Source: SAR324 cluster bacterium (lineage in GTDB: Bacteria; SAR324; NAC60-12). From it: a stretch of DNA of 64,000 bases. The notes beneath the pieces are model-generated. The model saw only the letters and a list, made by a program, of their open reading frames with translations. It was not told where the DNA came from and ran no database searches. The DNA lies in NCBI GenBank assembly GCA_028281495.1, contig JANQJU010000022.1:1-64000 (forward strand), read 5' to 3'. This document shows, in pieces, positions 46,449 to 54,026 of the stretch (position 1 is its first letter; each line of letters opens with the position of its first letter). The position numbers were made by a program, and so were the translations under genes.

Positions 46449-46808
46449 ATGATGACAGGTCAGGATTTAAAGAATCTCTTGCGATGCATGATCATAATGG
46501 GACATGCGGATGGTTTCGATGCTGAGGAATACGAGATGATCGATCAATCGTTTCGTGAAGTCTGGCAAGGAGATCTTCAAGAGTTAGAAGATTTTATGGA
46601 ATCCACAATCAATGAAGTCGCCGGATACAATTCTCAAGGGATTATGCAAAGCCAATTTGAAGAAAAAACAATGGAATTGGCCTCTTCCTTAGAAGCAAAT
46701 GACAAGCAATTGGCTCGCAATTTGATGATGAATTTAATTAAAGCTGACCAAAAAATCACAGGAGCAGAAACAGAATTTTTTATTCAATTCCGAACACTAT
46801 TGGGATGA
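46449..46808 (+). CDS. TerB-like small helical protein
   Basis: 119 residues after AGGAG. All-helical, acidic, with LLRCMIIMGHADGFDAEEYEMIDQSF and a second segment LARNLMMNLIKADQKITGAETEFF. The A-D-G-x-x-x-x-E-x pattern repeated twice is the TerB/DUF533-like tellurite-resistance fold, which binds metal at the D/E residues. No tellurite genes are present. The following GFA gene may overlap its stop by 4 bp. A second, longer TerB-like protein lies nearby on the other strand. Confidence 0.65.
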   Translation: MMTGQDLKNLLRCMIIMGHADGFDAEEYEMIDQSFREVWQGDLQELEDFMESTINEVAGYNSQGIMQSQFEEKTMELASSLEANDKQLARNLMMNLIKADQKITGAETEFFIQFRTLLG

Positions 46809-46825
46809 AATCAGAGGGGCTGGAT

Positions 46826-47212
46826 ATGAAACGATACAAAGGAAGTTGCCATTGCCAGGCAATACAATTCGAGGTGCGGGCAGCTGAAGATGTGACTGTC
46901 CATGAATGCAATTGTTCGATGTGCCACATGTGTGGTTTCTTGCATTTGATTGTTCCCAAGTCCCAATTTCAGTTGATTGCAGGAGAAGAAAATTTAACAA
47001 CCTATACCTTCAATACAGGCGTCGCCAAGCACCTGTTTTGCAAAACTTGTGGGATCAAACCATTTTATATTCCACGCTCAAACCCAGATGGGTACAGCAT
47101 CAACGTTCGGTGTCTTGAATCGACTTCTCTACAAGATTTTACTATTGAACCCTTCGATGGACAAAATTGGGAACAACATGCAGGCAACTTAGCCCATCTT
47201 TCCAAAGGTTAA
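46826..47212 (+). CDS. GFA-family (Mss4-like) zinc protein
   Basis: 128 residues from ATG 46826, which has GAGGGG at the right distance; the ATG at 46805 overlaps the TerB stop and is also possible. The GFA pattern is complete: YKGSCHCQAIQFEV, CNCSMCHMCG and HLFCKTCGIKPFY, giving two zinc sites. The family is named after glutathione-dependent formaldehyde-activating enzyme, but most copies, including this one, have no demonstrated substrate. Converges with the TerB gene at 47228. Confidence 0.88.
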   Translation: MKRYKGSCHCQAIQFEVRAAEDVTVHECNCSMCHMCGFLHLIVPKSQFQLIAGEENLTTYTFNTGVAKHLFCKTCGIKPFYIPRSNPDGYSINVRCLESTSLQDFTIEPFDGQNWEQHAGNLAHLSKG

Positions 47213-47227
47213 ACCCTACGCTGCCCT

Positions 47228-48043
47228 TTATCCCTCGTACAACTTCGACAATTCGACATTCGATTGTTCGATCTCCTTGGTCAACTCTTCAACATCCTCT
47301 TCAGTGAAATGAAGTTTTTGAGCAACATGATGAATGAAATTGATTTCTCGTTCATCATATTCTTCATCATTCATCACGATTTCTAAAAGATACTTCAAAA
47401 TTCGTGCAGCCAACTCAGGGTCAAAATGAACTTCTGGCAACTTATCGAGTGAAGGGTTTTTAGCATCTGCTTTGACAAACGCCAACTCATCAGGATTCTC
47501 TTTCAGCAGTTCAAAAACACTGTTCAAGTAAGGAATCTCTCGACGGTCCACTTTGCCATCAGCGTAGATAGTTTTCAAAATCACCGAAGCGAGCCAGTAG
47601 CGTTCCTCCCCATAAATGTCATTCAACATTTCACGAAAAAATTCCAACTTCACCCCTCGGACAGTGGATCGAATCAACTTAACCCGTTTGGAAGCATCCA
47701 TCGAGAGAGCAAGTCCCACTTGATTGAGATAGCGAAGTTCTCCTAATTGAAGCTCAAAATCTGATGCACAAATTTTAAGAATCAACGCGAGTACCTTTTC
47801 ACTGATTGCAGGGGACGTTTTAATGGGTTCCAAAATGGGTGGCACCCCCCGGTCAATCGCGGAATTCAGAGAATGGATGAGTTCTGTTTCATGCTGAAAT
47901 TCTTTAAAGAGCTTGGCCAGCTCTGCTTTTTCATTGGGATCAATTTTTCCGTCTGCGACCAAGGCACCTCCCACAGCTTTGCCAATCCATTGCTTCAATC
48001 TAGGGCTAAAATGAATGCTTTCTTCTAATAGGTCTCTTAGCAT
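47228..48043 (-). CDS. Protein with two TerB-like domains
   Basis: 271 residues from ATG 48043; the ATG at 48049 touches the AAGGAG directly, so the later start is better spaced. Two TerB-like helical modules are visible: GGALVADGKIDPNEKAELAKLF (~25) and LKTIYADGKVDRREIPYLNSVFELL (~155), plus a third weaker one at EIVMNDEEYDEREINFIHHVA (~220). The repeated A-D-G-K-x-D motif is the putative metal site. Cytosolic, acidic C-terminus. Function unknown; it shares the fold with the small protein at 46449. Confidence 0.75.
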   Translation of the reverse strand: MLRDLLEESIHFSPRLKQWIGKAVGGALVADGKIDPNEKAELAKLFKEFQHETELIHSLNSAIDRGVPPILEPIKTSPAISEKVLALILKICASDFELQLGELRYLNQVGLALSMDASKRVKLIRSTVRGVKLEFFREMLNDIYGEERYWLASVILKTIYADGKVDRREIPYLNSVFELLKENPDELAFVKADAKNPSLDKLPEVHFDPELAARILKYLLEIVMNDEEYDEREINFIHHVAQKLHFTEEDVEELTKEIEQSNVELSKLYEG

Positions 48044-48100
48044 TTTCATCTCCTTTGTGGCTTTCTGGGTCGCATCCGTCCTGAGTTTGATAATGTGACT

Positions 48101-48709
48101 TTACGATTTCACTTCACTAAGAACCTGCTGAATTTCATTCACCATCTTTTCCATAGGACTATCCGTGCGGTAAAGTGCTCGCAAAAATCCTTTTTGGTCG
48201 ATCAGGTAGATGTAGTCAGTATGAGCGTAAAGCGTTCCTGCGGCGGATTCGGACTCTTGTTTGATGTAAATTGCCCGATACTTCATGGCCGTTTCCGCTA
48301 TTTGTTCTTCCGACCCTGTCAAGCCGATAAAGCGGGGATGAAAGTAGGTGACATATTCTTTCAGCCTATCGGGTGTGTCTCTTTCTACATCGAAACTGAC
48401 AAAGATGGTTTGTACCTTTTCTTCTTGATTTCCTAAACGCTTCATCACTTGCGCTATATTTGCCAAGCCGAGAGGACACACATCAGGGCAGTGGGTATAA
48501 CCGAAGGTGAGTAACACCACTTGATCTTGATAATCCTGCAATTGTACTGCGTGTCCATCATGGCCAACCAATTCGAAATTTCCGCCTAAGTTTTTATATA
48601 CTTTCAGTGTTGACTCCGAATCGGCTGCCATCACGGCAGTACTGCTCAACCCACCCAGTATTATGAAAATACTGAGAAACTTGAAAAAATGTTTGAATGC
48701 CTTTCGCAT
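48101..48709 (-). CDS. SCO1/SenC-family copper/thioredoxin-like protein
   Basis: 202 residues with an N-terminal signal or anchor (to ~28). Thioredoxin fold with the copper motif CPDVCP in TFGYTHCPDVCPLG (~80) and the conserved His in AHTDYIYLID (~165). SCO proteins deliver copper to the CuA site of cytochrome c oxidase or act as thiol reductases in the periplasm. AGGAG precedes the ATG. No oxidase genes are adjacent; citrate synthase is upstream. Confidence 0.92.
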   Translation of the reverse strand: MRKAFKHFFKFLSIFIILGGLSSTAVMAADSESTLKVYKNLGGNFELVGHDGHAVQLQDYQDQVVLLTFGYTHCPDVCPLGLANIAQVMKRLGNQEEKVQTIFVSFDVERDTPDRLKEYVTYFHPRFIGLTGSEEQIAETAMKYRAIYIKQESESAAGTLYAHTDYIYLIDQKGFLRALYRTDSPMEKMVNEIQQVLSEVKS

Positions 48710-48735
48710 TTTGATCTCCTGAAATGGGGAAAATT

Positions 48736-50049
48736 TTACCCTCGCTGCTCCATTGGTACATAGTTGATCTCATTCGATCCTGTATAAATTTGGCGAGGAC
48801 GAGAAATACGTTGTTTGGGGTCTTCCATCATCTCTTTCCATTGTGCAAGCCACCCAGGCAATCGTCCTAGTGTGAACATTACTGTAAACATATTCGTTGG
48901 AATACCCAAAGCGCGATAGATAATCCCACTATAAAAATCGACATTGGGATAAAGCTTTCGCTCTTTAAAATAGTCGTCGGACAAGGCGCGTTCTTCCAAT
49001 TTTTTAGCGATATCGAGCATGGGATCATGGATTCCAAGCTTTTCCAAAACTCGATCACAGGCTGTTTTGATGACTTTGGCCCGGGGGTCATAGTTCTTGT
49101 AAACTCGATGCCCAAATCCCATCAGCCGAAACCCAGAATCTTTGTCTTTGGCCATCTCGATGAATTTGTCTGCATTTCCCCCATCGGCTTGAATGTGTTC
49201 CAGCATTTGAATCACTTGTTGATTGGCCCCTCCATGTAAAGGTCCCCATAACGCGAGTATGCCTGCGGATACGGAACCATACATATTGGCTCGACTACTC
49301 CCCACTACACGGACTGTAGACGTGCTGCAATTTTGTTCATGATCTGCATGGAGAATTAGTAAAAGATTGATCACACTCACCAACTCGGGATCGATTTCAT
49401 AATCCTCTGCGGGCACTGCGAACATCATTCTTAGAAAGTTGGCGCAATAGGAAAGCGAATCGAGTGGATAGATGAAAGGTTGGCCAATTGATTTTTTATA
49501 AGAAAATGCGGCGAGCGTCCGGATCTTTGAAATCAAACGAACGGCATTCAAATCAAACGTTTCCAAAGATGCCACACCTGAAGCCTCGCTGTAGTAAGCC
49601 GATAAGGAAGCCACCATGGCCGATAAAATAGCCATCGGGTGGGCCTGGCTGGAAAAACTTTCAAAAAAATGTTTCATGTCCTCATGGAGCATGGCGTGGC
49701 GGGTCAGCAAATACGAGAAACGTTCCCATTCTTTGGAATTGGGAAGGTGTCCGTAAATGAGCAAATAAGCGACTTCTACAAAGCTCGATTTTTCGGCCAA
49801 TTGTTCAATCGGAATCCCTCGGTATCTTAAAATTCCTTTTTCTCCATCCAAGTACGTGATGCCACTTTGGCAAGAACCCGTATTCACAAACCCAGGGTCG
49901 AGAGTGATGTACCCTGTTTGTGATCTCAATTTGCTAATATCAAGCGCCTTTTCGTTCTCTGAACCGACGACTACAGGCAATTCGATGGTTTGCCCATCCG
50001 GTAACTGTACAATCGCGTTTTTTGTCGGCAAAGTGTCTGTTTCTGGCAT
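48736..50049 (-). CDS. gltA: Citrate synthase
   Basis: 437 residues from ATG 50049, after AGGAG. Type II citrate synthase motifs: LDPGFVNTGSCQSGITYLDGEKGILRYRGIPIEQLAE, the catalytic His in LHADHEQNCSTSTVR (~240), GPLHGGANQ, FGHRVYKNYDPRA (~310) and active-site Asp in VDFYSGI. It condenses oxaloacetate with acetyl-CoA in the TCA cycle. The N-terminal beta domain indicates the hexameric, NADH-sensitive type seen in Gram-negative bacteria. Followed by the SCO gene after 26 bp. Confidence 0.96.
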   Translation of the reverse strand: MPETDTLPTKNAIVQLPDGQTIELPVVVGSENEKALDISKLRSQTGYITLDPGFVNTGSCQSGITYLDGEKGILRYRGIPIEQLAEKSSFVEVAYLLIYGHLPNSKEWERFSYLLTRHAMLHEDMKHFFESFSSQAHPMAILSAMVASLSAYYSEASGVASLETFDLNAVRLISKIRTLAAFSYKKSIGQPFIYPLDSLSYCANFLRMMFAVPAEDYEIDPELVSVINLLLILHADHEQNCSTSTVRVVGSSRANMYGSVSAGILALWGPLHGGANQQVIQMLEHIQADGGNADKFIEMAKDKDSGFRLMGFGHRVYKNYDPRAKVIKTACDRVLEKLGIHDPMLDIAKKLEERALSDDYFKERKLYPNVDFYSGIIYRALGIPTNMFTVMFTLGRLPGWLAQWKEMMEDPKQRISRPRQIYTGSNEINYVPMEQRG

Positions 50050-50096
50050 AACCACTCCTTATCTTTATCAAAAGGTTGAAAGGGTTGGCTCCGGCG

Positions 50097-51023
50097 TCAG
50101 GTTTGCCGAGACCATCGATCTAACTGGACGAGAATCGCCTTTTGGGCATGCAATCGATTCTCTGCTTGATCCAAGACAACGGACTGAGAGCCGTCTAGGA
50201 CAGCATCGGTAATTTCGCGACCCCGTTCGGCAGGGAGACAATGCATGACCAGTGTTGTGGGTTTTGCATTATCCATCAAGCGTTGATTCAATTGAAACGC
50301 TTGAAGTTGATCTGCTTTCACACCTGCCAAGTCTTTTTGTCCCATACTTGCCCATACATCCGTATAGATGACATCTGCCTCTCGAACGGCTTCCAGGGGG
50401 TCATGCGAAATTGAGAGTTCTGAAACTCCGATCTCTTGCGCTTTGCGAAAAAGATCCATATCTGGAAGTGAATCTTTGGAAGTTGCAATACAGAGGCGTA
50501 TTGGAAGGCGAGCTGCTAAATTGATCCATGAATGGGCCACATTGTTCCCGTCTCCCAAATAAACAATTTTTTTACCTTCCACCGTTCCAAGCTTTTCTTG
50601 AACCGTCAACACATCAGCCATAATTTGGCAAGGATGAGACCAATCGGTGAGCATATTGACCACGGGCACTTCTGCATGTTCTCCCAATTCCACCACGATT
50701 TTGTGATCGAACGTACGGATTAGAATACCGTCGACTAAGCGGGACATCACTTTGGCAACATCGTGTACAGTTTCCCGTTTGCCTAATGTGAAATCATGCT
50801 CAGTCAGGTGAATTGCATGACCACCTAGTTGAAAAATACCCACTTCAAACGCTACACGGGTGCGTAGAGAATTTTTGTGGAATATTAATGCATACGATCT
50901 CTGATCAAGCAAGGGTGGGTTTTGACGTTGTTGGAACAAAGTCTTGAGTTCATGGGCTAAGCTAAGGTTTTCTCGAATCTCCTCTGTAGTCCAGTCCAGA
51001 ATGCTGATAAAATTACGTTTCAT
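50097..51023 (-). CDS. argF: Ornithine carbamoyltransferase
   Basis: 308 residues, normal length. Carbamoyl-phosphate site: FHKNSLRTR, in place of the usual S-T-R-T-R, so Thr is replaced by Leu. Other motifs are standard: FEVGIFQLGGHAIHL, HPCQIMADVLTVQE, YLGDGNNVAHSW, the SMG loop TDVWASMGQKD and MHCLPAERGREITD. It makes citrulline from ornithine in arginine synthesis. The S-L-R-T-R variant is also seen in some other carbamoyltransferases, so this is probably a normal variant. It lies 47 bp upstream of gltA. Confidence 0.93.
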   Translation of the reverse strand: MKRNFISILDWTTEEIRENLSLAHELKTLFQQRQNPPLLDQRSYALIFHKNSLRTRVAFEVGIFQLGGHAIHLTEHDFTLGKRETVHDVAKVMSRLVDGILIRTFDHKIVVELGEHAEVPVVNMLTDWSHPCQIMADVLTVQEKLGTVEGKKIVYLGDGNNVAHSWINLAARLPIRLCIATSKDSLPDMDLFRKAQEIGVSELSISHDPLEAVREADVIYTDVWASMGQKDLAGVKADQLQAFQLNQRLMDNAKPTTLVMHCLPAERGREITDAVLDGSQSVVLDQAENRLHAQKAILVQLDRWSRQT

Positions 51024-51309
51024 TATTGATTGCTTTTCGAAATACAGAAATGTCTACCCGAACCCCAGTTGAGGGAGTAAAGTGTGGCAAGATAGTTAAC
51101 TGAAGTTAAAGCGAAATTTTAAAAAATGTAAGAAGATATCGGTAACAAAATAGCCCAGCCTTGGCAAGAGATAAAAGGGACAGGCTGCCCCTTGAAAATC
51201 CAGTGTACATTTTTTAAAAGGGTCGTCTGGTCCTATTGTTTGTTACAGGTTGGACCTGGGGCGAACCTCTGAAAATTTAACAAAAACTCATTTATTTAGT
51301 AAGGAAAGA
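51024..51309. other. 286-bp divergent intergenic region (argF / pdxJ)
   Basis: Contains a near-symmetric dyad around 51175-51193 (AAGGG...CAG-G-CTG...CCCTT, one mismatched pair) that has no room for a loop, so it looks like a protein site rather than a hairpin. Direct AGTTAA pairs lie near 51090-51105. No ORF; checked for 6S and SRP RNA features and none were recognisable. Confidence 0.35.
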
Positions 51310-52056
51310 ATGACAACACTCAGCGTAAATTTGAACAAGATTTTATTGATCCGAAATTCACGAGAGCATGATCTCCCTTCAATAGAGCAAGCAGCCCAAA
51401 TCGCTGTTGAAGCTGGCGGTCAAGGACTCACTATTCATCCCAGGTCCGACGGTCGGCATGCCAAAGTTTCCGACATACCTAAGCTGATGGCAATGCCAAT
51501 CGTTCAAGAACGGCACATTGAAGTCAATGTTGAAGGTGACCTACGAACCGAATTATTGGAAATGGTCATTGCTCATAAGGTCCACCAATTCACCATTGTT
51601 CCTGTGGATCCGGGAGAACTCACCAGCACCCGTGGGTGGAGTGAGCAGGATGGGCAAACTGAAGTACCGGAAATCGTGAAACGTTTACAACCCGATACAC
51701 GTGTCTCTTTATTTATTGATGCCACGGCAAATCAAGTACAATTAGCGGCCAGCTTTGGGGTGAATGCTGTGGAATTCCACACAGGGGCATTTGTCGAAGC
51801 ATTTCAGAAGGACTCCTATCACAACATTCTCGACAATCTTATCGAATGCGCCAACCTGGCAAAATCGAAAGGGTTGCGTGTGCATCTAGGACACGACCTA
51901 GATCGTCAAACTTTGCCCATTTTGATCGAAAAAATTGTTCCTGATGAAGTTTCTATCGGCCATGCGTTGATCACTGAAGCGGTGTTGGAAGGTTTGCCAG
52001 GAGTCGTCTCAGGATATTTAGCTGCTATCCAGCGAGGACAGACCGAAGTCGGTTAA
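51310..52056 (+). CDS. pdxJ: Pyridoxine 5'-phosphate synthase
   Basis: 248 residues from ATG 51310, after AAGGA; a longer frame from 51250 is not needed. TIM-barrel motifs: LSVNLNKILLIRNSREHDLPS, EAGGQGLTIHPRSDGRHA, FTIVPVDPGELTSTRGW, VEFHTGAF and RVHLGHDLD with catalytic His and Glu residues. It condenses aminoacetone phosphate with DXP to form pyridoxine phosphate. DXP is the same intermediate used by the dxr product elsewhere in this window. The gene converges with epmA, overlapping by 4 bp. Confidence 0.95.
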   Translation: MTTLSVNLNKILLIRNSREHDLPSIEQAAQIAVEAGGQGLTIHPRSDGRHAKVSDIPKLMAMPIVQERHIEVNVEGDLRTELLEMVIAHKVHQFTIVPVDPGELTSTRGWSEQDGQTEVPEIVKRLQPDTRVSLFIDATANQVQLAASFGVNAVEFHTGAFVEAFQKDSYHNILDNLIECANLAKSKGLRVHLGHDLDRQTLPILIEKIVPDEVSIGHALITEAVLEGLPGVVSGYLAAIQRGQTEVG

Positions 52057-53441
52057 CGTTCATCCCATGCGAAACATAGGACTTCTCGGATATGAGAAGC
52101 TCCTGTGAATAGCATTGCTAGGCGGTCGATTCCCAATGCCATTCCTGAGCTGGGCGGCATGCCTTGTTCAAGGCTGTTCAAAAAGACTTCATCAAGGGGA
52201 ACGGGTGCCTTTCCTATTACTTGACGATAGTCGAGGTCTTCTTCGAAACGACGGCGCTGCTCTGTGGCATGGGTCAGTTCCCCAAAACCATTCGCCATTT
52301 CCATTCCAGCTATATACAACTCCAACCGTTCCACAGTATTAGGGAGATCTACTCGTTGCTGAGCAAGACTTGCCAAGGGACGAGGCCAATCATAAACCAA
52401 AAGCGGGGCTTCATGTCCAAGCTGTGTTTCAAACCGATCCCATAACCGGAAAAATACTTGCTCATAGTGTTCCGGCACCTCATCTACCGACTCTCCATAT
52501 CCTTGACTTATGGCCATAGCTTTCAACTCATCGGCAGTCTGCAAGGTTGAGATATCGAGGTGTAGGTGTTCTTCAAACAATTCAAATACCGATCGTTTGG
52601 GCCAAGGTGGAGATAGGTCGATCTGGCTGGCTCCCCTGATCAAGTAACCGTCTGTCACTTGAGAACTCACTTTGGCCACTTTTGTAAAGAGTTGTTCCAA
52701 ATCAACTGCGAGCGTATCCAACCGATCAAAGGCCCGGTACCATTCCAATAATGTGAACTCAGGGTTGTGGTGCGTCCCAATTTCTTTTCCTCGAAAGCAC
52801 GATGTGATTTGGTAGATCTTTTCAAACCCTCCTACTAACATCCGTTTCATTTGAAATTCTGGTGATGTGATAAGGAAATCATCCGCTGTTGAAAGCAAAT
52901 CAAAATGGGCTTCTGGATTAGGGGTTGGGACTAAGGTGGGTGTATCAACTTCTAAAAAATCTAAAGCGTCAAAATAATCACGGACTTGTTGAATCAAACG
53001 GTGACGTTGCTTGAGTCTCAACATTCGGGGGGGAGACTTACCGATTTGTCTCCAACGGTAGGCGTCGTTTTGAAAATTGACCCCATTGTCAGAGTGACGT
53101 TCTAAAATCTGTTGAGTGGGATTGGCCACGGTATGGGCTAGCGTTGATTCAGAGCGATCATGGGGAGTGTCTTCTAAAACAAGGTGTTCTAACACCGTGA
53201 TTCGTCCACTGGTATCCAAATCAAAAGTGATGAGTTCTCCTGCCTGAAGTGGTTCATTGCGATTTAATTGAAATCGGAAATAGGAAGATTCCAAGAAAAT
53301 CCAAATTTGTTGGCAAGCAGAAGGGGGGACTTGTTCGACTTCAAGAACTCGCCCGGCATAGCGTCCGGGCGGGAGTGAAGAAACTTCGGAAAGGTTGTCG
53401 AGGGTATGAGTTCTATAGGGAGTTTTCCGGCTTTGGAGCAT
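52053..53441 (-). CDS. epmA: EF-P lysine aminoacylase EpmA-like, with N-terminal extension
   Basis: 462 residues. Residues ~140-460 are the class II lysyl-tRNA-synthetase-like catalytic domain: motif 2 FRGKEIGTHHNPEFTLLEWY and motif 3 GMALGIDRLAMLF. EpmA alone is ~325 residues, so ~135 residues are added at the N-terminus; they look OB-like (GRYAGRVLEVEQV, WIFLESSYFRFQL, LITFDLDTSGRITVL). The gene starts 1 bp into the efp stop (TAATG), so it is coupled to its substrate. Inferred role: attaches lysine to EF-P. No epmB is in the window. Confidence 0.88.
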   Translation of the reverse strand: MLQSRKTPYRTHTLDNLSEVSSLPPGRYAGRVLEVEQVPPSACQQIWIFLESSYFRFQLNRNEPLQAGELITFDLDTSGRITVLEHLVLEDTPHDRSESTLAHTVANPTQQILERHSDNGVNFQNDAYRWRQIGKSPPRMLRLKQRHRLIQQVRDYFDALDFLEVDTPTLVPTPNPEAHFDLLSTADDFLITSPEFQMKRMLVGGFEKIYQITSCFRGKEIGTHHNPEFTLLEWYRAFDRLDTLAVDLEQLFTKVAKVSSQVTDGYLIRGASQIDLSPPWPKRSVFELFEEHLHLDISTLQTADELKAMAISQGYGESVDEVPEHYEQVFFRLWDRFETQLGHEAPLLVYDWPRPLASLAQQRVDLPNTVERLELYIAGMEMANGFGELTHATEQRRRFEEDLDYRQVIGKAPVPLDEVFLNSLEQGMPPSSGMALGIDRLAMLFTGASHIREVLCFAWDER

Positions 53442-54004
53442 TAGACTTTGACCCGTTCTACATAGGAGCCGGTACGGGTATCGATTTTTAGATGATCTCC
53501 GGTATTGATGAAGAGAGGAACATACACTTCATATCCGGTGGATAACGTAGCAGGCTTGGTGGCACCAGTTACGGTGTTGCCACGTTCCCCTGGAGCCGTT
53601 TCTGTGACTTCTAAGGTCACAAAGTTAGGCAGCGTTGTTCCAATCGGTTTGCCATTGAAAAACCCAATACTCACTTCCATATTGTCTACCAAGTAATTGG
53701 GTGCATCACCGAGGGCATCACGTTCTAGCGCAATTTGTTCGTAGTTTTGATTATCCATAAAGTAAAAGTCACTTCCATCACTATAGAGGTATTGCATGGT
53801 GCGATCGTCTGTATTGGCCGGTTTCATCTTTTCACCGGTTTTGAAGGTTTTTTCGAGCACAGCCCCTGTAATCATATTGCGGACTTTGGTGCGAGTGAAG
53901 GCATTGCCTTTTCCAGGTTTTACAAACTGAAACTCAATCACTTGGAAAGGCGCACCATCCAATTCAATCCTTAAGCCCTTTCGAATATCCGATGTTTCGT
54001 ACAC
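53441..54004 (-). CDS. efp: Elongation factor P
   Basis: 187 residues from GTG 54004, which has GAGG five bases before it; a GTG at 54010 is also in frame. EF-P is three beta barrels that mimic tRNA and rescue ribosomes stalled at polyproline. The loop KPGKG carries the modifiable lysine (Lys32, matching E. coli Lys34), and the C-terminus ends TRTGSYVERVKV. The coupled epmA immediately downstream suggests this EF-P is lysylated. Confidence 0.95.
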   Translation of the reverse strand: MYETSDIRKGLRIELDGAPFQVIEFQFVKPGKGNAFTRTKVRNMITGAVLEKTFKTGEKMKPANTDDRTMQYLYSDGSDFYFMDNQNYEQIALERDALGDAPNYLVDNMEVSIGFFNGKPIGTTLPNFVTLEVTETAPGERGNTVTGATKPATLSTGYEVYVPLFINTGDHLKIDTRTGSYVERVKV

Positions 54005-54026
54005 AATCACCTCATATGGTAGTTAG

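Noticed and set aside
51121..51260. Small RNA (6S or SRP-like) between argF and pdxJ
   Set aside because: Several short dyads occur, but no conserved SRP or 6S sequence motif or long paired stem is visible.
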